DNA of 64,000 nucleotides from Leptospiraceae bacterium (GTDB lineage Bacteria > Spirochaetota > Leptospiria > Leptospirales > Leptonemataceae): the NCBI GenBank assembly GCA_002717505.1, contig PBEB01000074.1, positions 17,164 through 81,163 of the forward strand, read 5' to 3'. Below the pieces are notes generated by a model. The model saw only the letters and a list, made by a program, of their open reading frames with translations, did no database searches and was not told the DNA's origin. This document shows, one piece after another, positions 46,008-54,269 of this stretch. Position 1 is the stretch's first letter. Each line of letters begins with the position of its first letter. The position numbers and the translations under genes were made by a program.

Positions 46008-46862
46008 TTAATCCTCGACCTGCAGGGCCTCTTCCTTTGCAATTCTTTCCAGGAGCGGAGCAAAGGGATCTGGCTGCTCTCCGGGAAATTCCGGGTAGAT
46101 TTGCACATTTTCCAGTTCAACGTTTCTTAAAAAGCTGGATCTTTTGAGGCTGATGCGCAGGCCATTGTCGAACTCTTTCCAGTCTTCGAATGTAAACTCG
46201 ATGCCTCGAGCTGGAATAGCCTGAGTCCAGAGCAACCAGCGTTCCGGTTTGCCCCTGGCATCGGCATAGATCAGATAGGAATCGCCCGGAGTGACTCCGC
46301 CGGTTTCATAGGTAATCAATAATCCCTGATCGTCCGTAAGTCGTCGTACGGCTCCGGGAGCCCTGAGTGCAGAGAAAGGATTAAGCCAGAATACATCGTT
46401 GATGTGCGCTTCGTAAGCTTTTTGAAGCCAGGATACCTTGTCTGAGCCATTGAGCTCCTTCCCATCTTCGAAGACCAATCCCTTATGCGAATCCAGCTGA
46501 AGAAAAACCGTTACTTCGCCTACCCCCTCAGATTCATTGGACTCAGAATCTGAGACGTTCTCCGATGATTCTTCCTCGGCCTGACTGTTTTGAAACTCCA
46601 CACGCACCAGTCGGCGATTTCGATCGAATAAATGTTCGCGATGGGCAGGCTTGAAAACAAAGGAAATAGCATCAGTTTCTTTCCAGGCTTTCAGACCGGT
46701 GAACTGTTCCACTTGATTGGTCTTACGCTCGGCTGCAGGTCCGGGCGTGGCCGAAGGTAAATCTCTGGTAATGGAAATGCCAATCCAGATTCCTGCGGTG
46801 ACTAGCAAAGAGACCAGAATCGTAATATAGGTCAGAGTTTTCTTTTTCAGTGCAAGCTTCAA
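46008..46862 (-). CDS. Signal-anchored protein of unknown function
   Basis: 284 residues with a basic N-terminus and one hydrophobic segment (YITILVSLLVTAGIWIGISI), so probably tethered in the inner membrane facing the periplasm. A Ser/Glu-rich spacer near 98-113 separates two folded parts. The second part, rich in strands (GLLITYETGGVTPGDSYLIYADARGKPERWLLW and GIEFTFEDWKEFDNGLRISLKR), resembles the outer-membrane lipoprotein-sorting style of beta sheet but without a firm match. It is translationally coupled to the membrane protein downstream. Confidence 0.72.
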   Translation of the reverse strand: MKLALKKKTLTYITILVSLLVTAGIWIGISITRDLPSATPGPAAERKTNQVEQFTGLKAWKETDAISFVFKPAHREHLFDRNRRLVRVEFQNSQAEEESSENVSDSESNESEGVGEVTVFLQLDSHKGLVFEDGKELNGSDKVSWLQKAYEAHINDVFWLNPFSALRAPGAVRRLTDDQGLLITYETGGVTPGDSYLIYADARGKPERWLLWTQAIPARGIEFTFEDWKEFDNGLRISLKRSSFLRNVELENVQIYPEFPGEQPDPFAPLLERIAKEEALQVED

Positions 46863-46886
46863 GGGATGCCCCCAAATGGATCCGGA

Positions 46887-47165
46887 CTACAGTCTACTGT
46901 AATCTCTCCAGAGCACCATCAGGGAGTCAATGGCATCCCTCATAGAAAAGGGAATTTCTTGCTGGTCTGGATCCTGCTCAAAGCGCAGATGAATCACATC
47001 TGCATCTGTATCGTCTGTGCCCAGGTCAAGACCTGGAATCAGAGAGAGCCCTTTATAGATTAGCGTTCGTGCAGAAGTCTCATCCAGATCTTCCAACTGG
47101 GAAAGCTGCAGAGACAGATACTGAAACAGAATGAGGGAAATGGCCCGCGGATCGGGAATAGTCAT
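46887..47165 (-). CDS. Small protein of unknown function in envelope operon
   Basis: 92 residues, acidic, with no signal peptide. Predicted mostly helical (SLILFQYLSLQLSQLEDLDETSARTLIYKGL), then a short strand VIHLRFEQDP and a final helix DAIDSLMVLWRDY. The start codon overlaps the stop of the DUF1566 gene (ATGA), and the next gene begins 24 bp downstream, so it is in an operon. Support for being real comes from this packing; there is no homology I recognise. Confidence 0.65.
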   Translation of the reverse strand: MTIPDPRAISLILFQYLSLQLSQLEDLDETSARTLIYKGLSLIPGLDLGTDDTDADVIHLRFEQDPDQQEIPFSMRDAIDSLMVLWRDYSRL

Positions 47166-47770
47166 CGCACACAGCGGACGTATTTTACAGAACTCTTGCT
47201 ACTGCTCTGTAAATAGCCAAAAGTGTTCTTGGCGAAGCTCACTGTGTAAGCTGTACCTGTGTCGTCTTCTACCTGGCTACCGGACCAGAAATATTTATCG
47301 TCCGGTGTCTGAGGAAATACATAGAGAAAGGTTTCTCGGTCGAATCCTTCCGCTACCAGATCCAATTCGTATCTTGTAGGCAGCCGCCAGTCAGAAAAGC
47401 CTGCGAAGCTGAGGGTATCGCACGAAGAGTAGGCCGGTCCAGAATCTGACTCCAGGGTAGCCGCATTGGTACAGGTTCCTCCTGCATCCAGAGTTGCTGT
47501 TTCGCAGTAGCTCAGACTTACGGCGCCATAGGTGGTGCCAGAACCGGTGCCACTGCAGGCATTGATTCCGGAATCCCATACCTGCCCCTGAGCGCATTTC
47601 ATCCAGATGAGATTGCCTTGAGTTACAGTTCCGTCCCCGTTATCCGTGAAGTTACCCAGGGTGGTGATGGTAGTGGCCCAATCAACCTCGCCTTCATCAG
47701 AATCCGAGCAGGCTACTCCGGTAAATAGGGCCATCAAAAGGCCAGCTAATATGACTGTTCGAAAGTTCAT
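47162..47770 (-). CDS. DUF1566 (Lcl C-terminal) lipoprotein
   Basis: 202 residues. The signal peptide ends FTGVAC, a clear lipobox. The mature part has the DUF1566/Lcl pattern: FTDNGDGTVTQGNLIWMKCAQG, GFSDWRLPTRYELDLVAEG, YFWSGSQVED and the terminal VKYVRCVR. Such domains are adhesin-like and abundant in Leptospira and many aquatic bacteria. It starts the four-gene minus-strand unit ending at 45157, and its stop overlaps the next start by 4 bp. Probably lipidated and exported; ligand unknown. Confidence 0.88.
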   Translation of the reverse strand: MNFRTVILAGLLMALFTGVACSDSDEGEVDWATTITTLGNFTDNGDGTVTQGNLIWMKCAQGQVWDSGINACSGTGSGTTYGAVSLSYCETATLDAGGTCTNAATLESDSGPAYSSCDTLSFAGFSDWRLPTRYELDLVAEGFDRETFLYVFPQTPDDKYFWSGSQVEDDTGTAYTVSFAKNTFGYLQSSSKSSVKYVRCVR

Positions 47771-47853
47771 GATCCTGTCTCCTGCCCGCTGTCAGCCACT
47801 ACCAACATTGGACGATTCCTTCTATAGAATAACAATTCTGCCCCGGCTTTTTT

Positions 47854-48786
47854 TCAATGCTTTTCCGGAGCCATGTTGGCGGGATTGGAAGCGTTGCCAT
47901 GCTTGCTCAGAATGGCCTGCAATGCATCCCCCGCATGATATGAGGATCGGACCAGAGGGCCGGATTCCACATAAAGAAAGCCCAGTTCATAGGCATAATC
48001 CTTGAGCTCCTGAAATCGGGAGACGGGAGCGTATTCCACCAGAGGAGCATGCTCTCTGGTAGGCTGCATATACTGACCAATGGTGATCAAATGAGTTTGA
48101 TTGTCGCGCAGATCGCGAAGTACCTGTTTTACTTCATCCACCGTTTCTCCAAGGCCCAGGATAATACCGCTCTTTGTCAGGAATCCCTGTTCGGCGCTTT
48201 TTCGTAGGACATCCAGAGACACCTGATAGTTGGACTGAGGGCAGATAGTGGAGAACAAAGACGGAACTGTTTCAACGTTGTGATTGATTATATCCGGGCT
48301 GGCATCCCAGATCCTTGCGAGATTCTCATCTTTGCCTTTGAAGTCCGGAATCAGTACTTCTATGGAGGTATCCGGACTTTTTTGCCTGGTGGCCGTGATA
48401 CAACGGGCAAAGTGATAGCTACCACAGTCTTTGAGATCGTCGCGATCCACGGAAGTGATTACGGCATGCTTGAGCTGCATTTCCTGAATTGTATTTGCCA
48501 GACGATCTGGTTCTGTGGGGTCCAGGGCAAAGGGCCGGGCAGTACTGATATCGCAGAAGCCGCACCGCCTGGTGCACACTTCTCCCATGACGAGGAAAGT
48601 AGCGGTGCCCAGACCCCAGCAATGGCCCAGGTTCGGACAGGAGGCTTCTTCGCAAACAGTCTTAAGCTTGCTTCCTTCGATGAGGTTTTTTACTTCTCTG
48701 GACTTGCTCTGCTGTGGTGTATCGAATTTGAGCCGCACTTTCATCCATTCAGGGGGCTCAGGAGGCGTAGTAACAGGATAGCGCAC
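47854..48786 (-). CDS. lipA: Lipoyl synthase
   Basis: 310 residues from a GTG. It is a radical SAM enzyme that inserts two sulfurs into the octanoyl group on carrier proteins. Both iron-sulfur clusters are visible: the auxiliary cluster CEEASCPNLGHC (C-x4-C-x5-C) and the radical SAM CTRRCGFC (C-x3-C-x2-C). The substrate motif NHNVETVPSLF and the terminal region GPLVRSSYHAG are also typical. The gene is divergent from an MFS transporter, with only about 80 bp between the chosen starts. A lipoate ligase gene lies at 58.5 kb, so synthesis and scavenging are both present. Confidence 0.97.
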   Translation of the reverse strand: MRYPVTTPPEPPEWMKVRLKFDTPQQSKSREVKNLIEGSKLKTVCEEASCPNLGHCWGLGTATFLVMGEVCTRRCGFCDISTARPFALDPTEPDRLANTIQEMQLKHAVITSVDRDDLKDCGSYHFARCITATRQKSPDTSIEVLIPDFKGKDENLARIWDASPDIINHNVETVPSLFSTICPQSNYQVSLDVLRKSAEQGFLTKSGIILGLGETVDEVKQVLRDLRDNQTHLITIGQYMQPTREHAPLVEYAPVSRFQELKDYAYELGFLYVESGPLVRSSYHAGDALQAILSKHGNASNPANMAPEKH

Positions 48787-48866
48787 ACTTCCAGTAAGTG
48801 GCGTTTTTGCATGACATCAACCGTTTTTTGTTTGCCCAGGCTTGCGTATTACATGCCTTCTGGCTT

Positions 48867-50372
48867 ATGTCCAGGGAACGCTTTTCCATCCTGAAAATGA
48901 TTGGTCTGGGTGATCTGAAGGGGCAAGCAGCCTCAATTCATTTCACATTCTGGATCATGTTACTCTCCGCATTCTTCCTGTTTGCGGATCAGAACCTGCC
49001 TGCTGCCAATCTCTCGCGTATTGCGGCCGCCTTCGGAATGACCGATGAAAAGGAATATCGGTTCCTTCTGGGTGGTCTGGTGAACCTGCCATTCTTTATC
49101 CTGGGCGGTGTTGTATCTGTGCTCTATGGGCGTCTTTCCGATAAGATAGACCGGCGAAAACTTCTGGTTACTGCTGTTGTTCTCGGTGAGCTACCCTGCC
49201 TTCTGACGGCCTTCGCACAGGATTACTGGACTTATTTTGCATTGAGAATGCTCACTGGTTTTGGCATTGGTGGCCTCTTTCCCATTCTCTTCTCAATTAC
49301 TGGCGATTTGTTTCGAGTGGAAAACCGACCAACAGCCAGTGCCTGGGTAGGACTGGCCATGGCTCTGGGGATGGGAGTGGGCCAGCTGTTCGCCGGTTTT
49401 GTAGCCCATGATGTAGTTCTGGGCCTGGAAGGGTGGCGATTCAGCTTCGTTGCTGTAGCATTACCTGCCTTTCCCGTGGCAGCGCTCTTTTTCTTTTTTG
49501 CGCGAATACCAGAGCAAGGAGCAGCAGATTCTGCGGCAAACCGATTGGTGGATGGAAGCGATCAGAGCCGACAGAGTGCGAACTCCACAGCCAGCGTAGC
49601 CGCGAACACGGAAGAGAATTTCTCAGAGCCGTATCGAGTATCGGAAGCGGCGAAAGATCTCACCGCCAGTGAAGCCAGTGAACCGAAAGCCGCTGCCCTG
49701 GGTGTTGAAGAAGCCCCGGTAACCGCAGATGCGTTTAAGCGAGTGTTTTCTAACCGTACAAATATCCTGGCCTTTATGCAGGGAATCCCTGGAACGGTGC
49801 CCTGGGGATTTCTCTTCGTTTATGCCGCCGACTTTTTTGAAAAAAGCAAGGGCTGGCATATTGAACAGGCAAACACTCTTGTACTTCTGTTTGCAGGAAC
49901 TACCATCCTTGGAGGATTCCTGGGCGGATTCATAGGTAAAAAACTGTATTCGATCAACCGTAGATTGTTTCCGACGTTCTGTGCGATCACCGTTATGGTG
50001 GGCGCCATTCCGGTGCTATTCATGATCAATTACGATGGGCCTACGCTGATGCCTGCATTCATCGCGGCTCTGGTCGGCGGCTTGATCGTACCCATGACCG
50101 GTGCCAACGTGCGGGCAATTCTGATCAATACAAACCTGCCAGAAAATCGTGGAGCCGCCTTCGGTGTATTCAACCTTTTCGATGACCTGGGCAAAGGCCT
50201 GGGTCCCTTTATCGTTGGCTTGTTTATTCTGGCAATGCCTGCTCTGATTGCCTATAACGTAGCCATCAGCATGTGGATTGTATGTGGTCTGGTATGGGTC
50301 GGAATTATCTTTACGATGAATGCCGATGAAGACAGGGTAACAGAAGAGCTCAAAAGAAGGGGGAAAGTTTGA
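48867..50372 (+). CDS. MFS transporter, Spinster-like
   Basis: 501 residues from the ATG at 48867; a GTG at 48798 is in frame but would leave 11 bp to the divergent lipA start, and ATG 48897 is also possible. No ribosome site is strong. Eleven or twelve membrane segments are visible, starting FTFWIMLLSAFFLFADQNLP, with the MFS loop motif GRLSDKIDRRKLL between helices 2 and 3. A polar insertion of about 75 residues (near 230-305) forms the central cytoplasmic loop. Substrate unknown. coaD overlaps its stop codon, so the two are co-translated. Confidence 0.85.
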   Translation: MSRERFSILKMIGLGDLKGQAASIHFTFWIMLLSAFFLFADQNLPAANLSRIAAAFGMTDEKEYRFLLGGLVNLPFFILGGVVSVLYGRLSDKIDRRKLLVTAVVLGELPCLLTAFAQDYWTYFALRMLTGFGIGGLFPILFSITGDLFRVENRPTASAWVGLAMALGMGVGQLFAGFVAHDVVLGLEGWRFSFVAVALPAFPVAALFFFFARIPEQGAADSAANRLVDGSDQSRQSANSTASVAANTEENFSEPYRVSEAAKDLTASEASEPKAAALGVEEAPVTADAFKRVFSNRTNILAFMQGIPGTVPWGFLFVYAADFFEKSKGWHIEQANTLVLLFAGTTILGGFLGGFIGKKLYSINRRLFPTFCAITVMVGAIPVLFMINYDGPTLMPAFIAALVGGLIVPMTGANVRAILINTNLPENRGAAFGVFNLFDDLGKGLGPFIVGLFILAMPALIAYNVAISMWIVCGLVWVGIIFTMNADEDRVTEELKRRGKV

Positions 50373-50854
50373 GAACTGCTGTTTATCCGGGATCTTTTGA
50401 TCCCATGACATTCGGGCATCTGGACATTGTGGACCGCGCTCGATGTATGTTTGACAGAATCTATGTAGCCATCGCCATCAATTCTGCTAAGAGTACTTTG
50501 TTTTCTCTGGAAGAGCGTCGTTCCCTGACCCAGGAAGTCTTGAAAGACCGCAAAGATGTGGAAGTGGTTACCTTCGAAGGGCTGCTCACTGATTTTGCCC
50601 GGAATGTGAATGCCACTGCGATTGTCCGTGGGATTCGCGCGGTTACCGACTTCGATTACGAATATGCAATCTATCAGGTGAACCGGCAATTGAATCCCAA
50701 CGTAGATACTGTATTCCTCCTGGCCTCTCAGAAGTATTCTTTCATTTCCAGTACGATAATCAAAGAAGTGGCGCGATACGGAAAGAGTCTGTCTGAATAT
50801 GCGCCTCCGGAAGTCAGCCAGGCTCTGCTCAAGAAATTCGGACACATGGCCTAG
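50369..50854 (+). CDS. coaD: Pantetheine-phosphate adenylyltransferase
   Basis: 161 residues from a TTG that overlaps the MFS stop (TTGA); AGAAGGGGG precedes it. It catalyses the penultimate step of CoA synthesis, adenylating 4'-phosphopantetheine. The nucleotidyltransferase signature GSFDPMTFGHLDI is at 8-20 with the (T/H)xGH motif, and further conserved elements are VRGIRAVTDFDYE and SQKYSFISSTIIKEVARYG, the latter carrying the ISSTxxR/K-like motif. Length is typical. Its pairing with an MFS gene is unusual and may be incidental. Confidence 0.97.
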   Translation: MRTAVYPGSFDPMTFGHLDIVDRARCMFDRIYVAIAINSAKSTLFSLEERRSLTQEVLKDRKDVEVVTFEGLLTDFARNVNATAIVRGIRAVTDFDYEYAIYQVNRQLNPNVDTVFLLASQKYSFISSTIIKEVARYGKSLSEYAPPEVSQALLKKFGHMA

Positions 50855-50877
50855 GCGAAGGATCTCCAAAGGGTACC

Positions 50878-50969
50878 AGCCTCATAGCCTCATAGCCTCA
50901 TAGCCTCATAGCCTCATAGCCTCATAGCCTCATAGCCTCATAGCCTCATAGCCGAGTCAGCGAGTCAGC
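50878..50969. repeat. 8-bp minisatellite, nine copies of AGCCTCAT
   Basis: Nine perfect tandem copies of AGCCTCAT run from 50878 to 50949, followed by AGCC and two copies of GAGTCAGC (50954-50969). The array lies in the noncoding gap between coaD and the YiiX-like gene (50855-51205); nothing else was recognised in that gap. Perfect copies suggest recent slippage and a variable copy number. Confidence 0.97.
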
Positions 50970-51205
50970 CGGAATTCCAGGGTAATCTCACATTAACGGC
51001 AACCGCAGCCACTGGCGTCATGCTCACCGCGGCTCCCCCGGAACATCCCGGACTGGTCAGCCTTCAGACCACTTGCAGCAAACGTTCACACTTGATTGAG
51101 GTTTCTAAATTCGGCGAAAGGGAGCGTCCTGTGTCGAAATTGGCAATCGTGGATCTGCCCAGGCAGCATTGCCCTGGTTGAATTGAATCTTCCGGTGTTA
51201 ATCGA

Positions 51206-51889
51206 TCAGTTAATGGCCGCAGACTTCTGAAACACAGGACACTTCTTTTCAAGATAAACTGGCTCAAAGTGCGGGCCGCGAAAGAATGGCATGAATCCAA
51301 TCAATATCTTACCCCTCCAGGGAACCTTTTCCGGCGATACATCTTTACCGGTTGCATCCAGCACAGCTCTCCATGCCAGTTCTGTGCAGAATAGTTCGTC
51401 TTCGGACTCCAGGGTCATGTCGTAGTCGAAGCCGCGCCTTTCCCGAAAATAATTTAGCGCTGTCTCTGCGATTGCAAGCCGCGTCTGGTTGGAACCACTA
51501 TAGCGCGTCACACAGAGGTGTTCGGGCACTGAATTTTCTACGAAGCTCTTCAGGCTATCTTTGCGAACGTAGTTCTTAAAATGATCTCCAATGATGTGGA
51601 CCACATACAGGCGGTTTTCTTCACGGATTATGATTCCTACATGACTCAGCTTTACGCCTTCTGGAGAAAGAGCCACAATGCGATCGCTCATGAAACTGTC
51701 GCCATTGCGAAAGACCAGATCTCCGCTCTGCAGTTCCCGGGGATTGAATTTTACATTCTGCAGTTGCGAAATCTTTGCGTCTTCCGGGCTGGCACCGGAT
51801 GGAGGCTCCGAAAAAACGAGAACAGCAGATAATCCCAGGATACCGGCAACGAAGGCTATGATGAACTTGGTTCTCGTTTTCATGGGCAT
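51206..51889 (-). CDS. YiiX-like permuted papain-fold hydrolase, exported
   Basis: 227 residues. An N-terminal hydrophobic segment (FIIAFVAGILGLSAVLVF) is a signal peptide or anchor. The domain matches the YiiX/C92 group of NlpC/P60-related permuted papain-like enzymes: LQSGDLVFRNGD, then KLSHVGIII with the catalytic His, and later DELFCTELAW with the catalytic Cys. Members act as cell wall amidases or lipid/acyl hydrolases; the substrate is unclear here. An in-frame ATG two codons in is an alternative start. Same strand and spacing as the lipoprotein genes upstream, but with a 44-bp gap. Confidence 0.82.
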   Translation of the reverse strand: MPMKTRTKFIIAFVAGILGLSAVLVFSEPPSGASPEDAKISQLQNVKFNPRELQSGDLVFRNGDSFMSDRIVALSPEGVKLSHVGIIIREENRLYVVHIIGDHFKNYVRKDSLKSFVENSVPEHLCVTRYSGSNQTRLAIAETALNYFRERRGFDYDMTLESEDELFCTELAWRAVLDATGKDVSPEKVPWRGKILIGFMPFFRGPHFEPVYLEKKCPVFQKSAAIN

Positions 51890-51933
51890 GTTCGGTACGG
51901 GCTCAATGCAAAAGCCCGAAACCTTATGATCTC

Positions 51934-52728
51934 TTACATTTCATCGTCAGACTCTTCTGAGTCCATGCTTTCAGCATCGTCCTCTTCGGAATGGTCCTCA
52001 TCGCCGCCCTTGCGAAAATCTACCTTCCAGACTCCATTGTCCCGAATCAGGCTCATGCTTTTCTCTTTGCCTTCCGGGGCGCATTCGGCTCGGTCTCCGC
52101 TGACTTCGCATGCCATAGACGACAGTTCCTTTCGGGCTTCATCCATTTTGGTTTTTTGTTCTTCGGATTGATCCTGCTGTGCAGCCGACATCATACCTAC
52201 GATTAGTGGAAGCATCAAATGAGTACGGTCTGTGCTATATTCTTTTGCCTGTTCCAGGTTTCCTTCCAGCAGTGCCAGAGTGAACTGAATGGTAACGTAC
52301 TCAGGGGGCTGTTCTGCGCGAAAAAGGCTTTGCATATCCTTTTCGAAAACATCGCTGAAAGTGGACTCTTCCAGATCTACCTTCCAGGCCAGGCCATCTT
52401 TCTTTAAAACCAGTTCAGAATCATTGCTGAGTTTGCAGATGCTACGGTCCGAACCCATGTAGCAGTCTACAACTTCCAGTTTGGAGATTTTTTCTTTTGC
52501 GGATTTAGACGCTGCGCTATCTGAATTCTGGATCTTTTCCAGGCTTTTCGTTAACGTCTCGTTCTTTACGTCGGAGCCGGATGCCACGGAGTTTTTTATA
52601 GCGCTAATATCCTGGTTTTTCAATGCATCCAGGAATGCATTGGCATCGGGTGCAGGATTCATTCCGATTCTAATGGTCTGACAGGATGCCAGAAGCACCG
52701 TCATGAGTAGGGGGAGTGTTTTTTTCAT
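51934..52728 (-). CDS. Lipoprotein of a three-member paralogous family, two-domain form (copy 1)
   Basis: 264 residues. The signal peptide ends VLLASC, a lipobox. The mature part has two related units, each a short helix pair followed by strands ending in an LxWKVDL/VWKVDF motif: DCYMGSDRSICKLSN...GLAWKVDL and CEVSGDRAECAPEGKEKSMSLIRDNGVWKVDF. This resembles NTF2-like DUF4878 lipoproteins. The tail is very acidic (DEDHSEEDDAESMDSEESDDEM). It is paralogous to the next two genes upstream. Function unknown. Confidence 0.8.
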   Translation of the reverse strand: MKKTLPLLMTVLLASCQTIRIGMNPAPDANAFLDALKNQDISAIKNSVASGSDVKNETLTKSLEKIQNSDSAASKSAKEKISKLEVVDCYMGSDRSICKLSNDSELVLKKDGLAWKVDLEESTFSDVFEKDMQSLFRAEQPPEYVTIQFTLALLEGNLEQAKEYSTDRTHLMLPLIVGMMSAAQQDQSEEQKTKMDEARKELSSMACEVSGDRAECAPEGKEKSMSLIRDNGVWKVDFRKGGDEDHSEEDDAESMDSEESDDEM

Positions 52729-52788
52729 GGATTCCTTTCAGGCGTTTCGCCCGACTCCAAACTGAGGCTGCTAATGTAGAAGACAATT

Positions 52789-52836
52789 AAAAAAGCCGAA
52801 GGCAGGGGCCGCATTTACCTGCGGAAACAACGGCTT
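52789..52836 (-). terminator. Probable terminator downstream of paralogue copy 2
   Basis: On the minus strand, AAGCCG and CGGCTT close a larger branched structure that contains CCGCAGG and CCTGC, followed by TTTTTT. It lies about 135 bp after the stop codon of the gene at 52972. Confidence 0.5.
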
Positions 52837-52971
52837 AATCATGGGTTTGGGAGTTCTAGTCGTATGGTAAGTCCGGAAGCGAGGGGCCGTCCATCAGTGG
52901 AGCCGGCCTGGGAAGGCTATTCAGTGCTGTAGGCGTTCTCCCTCTGACGGTTATTCTGCGGTGAAGGGTTG

Positions 52972-53706
52972 CTATTGTTGGTCGTCTTCCCGTCCCTTTT
53001 TTTCGATGGTTATCTTCCATCTTCCTTCTTCTCGCACAAGCTGAAGACTCTTACTTTTTCCCCGTGGGCCGCACCTGGCCTTATCGTCTGTCACTTCACA
53101 TTCCATGGATTCCAACTCCGCTCGAGCGTTTTTCTTTTCGAGTTCGCTCATTTCTTCTAGCTTGCCGGTCATCATTTCAATGATCAGGGGCATCAATTTG
53201 GCGGCATTGGGTGTGCATAGTTCCTGGGTTCTTTCCAGGTCCGCATTCAGCATTGCATGGGCAAAGGCAATGGCTACTTTCTCTGGATCCAGGCCGGTGG
53301 TCATTTTATTGAATTCGCTAATGTAGTGCTGTACAAAGGTGGAGCCAGCCAAATCTACTTTCCAGGATAATCCATCCTGCTTCAATACAAGTTGCGTTCC
53401 ATTGCTCAGATTACAGAGTCCGCTGCTGGATCCCAGAAAACACTCAGAAATCTCCACGGAACTGAGCTTCTCTTCCATCTTTCTGGAGGCATAAGAATAC
53501 GATTCCTTTCTCATCTCTATGCTCCTGATGACCTCATCCAGTTCCTTTGAATCAGAAGAAAGTACGCTTCGCTTCAGGGTGTCCACATCCCGGAGGACCA
53601 GCGCATTCAGGAAAGTTCTGCTATCATTTTCCGGGCTGACTCCAATGAGAAATGTCTGGCAGCTCATGGTAGAAAGCAAAAAAAAGAGAGGGAACAGTCG
53701 TATCAT
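52972..53706 (-). CDS. Lipoprotein of the paralogous family, two-domain form (copy 2)
   Basis: 244 residues. The signal peptide LFFLLSTMSC ends in a lipobox-like Cys. It has the same two-unit design as its neighbour: ECFLGSSSGLCNLSN...GLSWKVDL, then CEVTDDKARCGPRGKSKSLQLVREEGRWKITI. The middle segment ANAAKLMPLIIEMMTGKLEEMSELEKK aligns with KLMPLIIGMMSSKVGEMSDEEKK of the small copy. A pair of Cys in each unit could form a disulfide. Probably arose by tandem duplication. Function unknown. Confidence 0.8.
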   Translation of the reverse strand: MIRLFPLFFLLSTMSCQTFLIGVSPENDSRTFLNALVLRDVDTLKRSVLSSDSKELDEVIRSIEMRKESYSYASRKMEEKLSSVEISECFLGSSSGLCNLSNGTQLVLKQDGLSWKVDLAGSTFVQHYISEFNKMTTGLDPEKVAIAFAHAMLNADLERTQELCTPNAAKLMPLIIEMMTGKLEEMSELEKKNARAELESMECEVTDDKARCGPRGKSKSLQLVREEGRWKITIEKKGREDDQQ

Positions 53707-53760
53707 TTAATCGTCCGGGGTAGATGGCGTTGCTGGGTAGGAGGGATCGGAAAAGAAAAT

Positions 53761-53794
53761 AAAAAAAGCCTGCCGCAAATTGCAGCAGGCTTTT
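53761..53794 (-). terminator. Rho-independent terminator after the small paralogue
   Basis: On the minus strand, GCCTGCTGC and GCGGCAGGC form a 9-bp stem (one mismatch) with loop AATTT, followed by TTTTTTT. It lies 21 bp after the stop of the gene at 53815 and separates it from copy 2. Confidence 0.9.
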
Positions 53795-53814
53795 CACATT
53801 GATGGAACGGGTTA

Positions 53815-54189
53815 TTAGCCTTGACCTCTTTTGTTGAAGTCGACTTTCCATTCGCCATCAACTTGCTTCAGTTCCAGGCTCTGGCTTTTACCTTTAGGCC
53901 CGCATTTGGCTTTTTCACCTTCTACTTTGCATTCCATAGTATCCAGTTCAGCCAGGGCTTCTTTTTTTTCTTCGTCACTCATTTCGCCTACTTTACTGGA
54001 CATCATTCCAATAATCAAAGGCATGAGTTTAGCCGCCTCTTCTGTGCTCACTTCCTGCGCAGCTTCGACGTCACCGTCCAGCATAGCTTGGCCAAATTCT
54101 TTGGCTACATCTTCAGGGCTTCCGCCACCGCCACAACTGGCGAGAAAAGAGATGCTCAGGATGGCAATCGCAACAGCGAAATTTTTCAT
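53815..54189 (-). CDS. Small lipoprotein of the paralogous family, one-domain form (copy 3)
   Basis: 124 residues from the ATG at 54189, preceded by GATGAGG; an in-frame ATG four codons upstream also has a possible site. The signal peptide ends SFLASC, a lipobox followed by a Gly-rich stretch. It has a single unit: PEDVAKEFGQAMLDGDVEAAQ, KLMPLIIGMMSSKVGEMSDEEKK, CKVEGEKAKCGPKGKSQSLELKQVDGEWKVDF. The pattern matches NTF2-like DUF4878 lipoproteins. This is the likely ancestral form from which the two-unit genes next to it arose. Divergent from the RDD gene. Confidence 0.85.
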   Translation of the reverse strand: MKNFAVAIAILSISFLASCGGGGSPEDVAKEFGQAMLDGDVEAAQEVSTEEAAKLMPLIIGMMSSKVGEMSDEEKKEALAELDTMECKVEGEKAKCGPKGKSQSLELKQVDGEWKVDFNKRGQG

Positions 54190-54269
54190 GGGATACCTCA
54201 TCGGTTTTTTTACCCCTTGGGGGTGGGAGCGATTGGAATACGATATTCTCATCTGTAAAGAGAAAAAAA

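Noticed and set aside
50878..50969. CRISPR array
   Set aside because: The 8-bp units are directly tandem with no spacers, and no cas genes are present.
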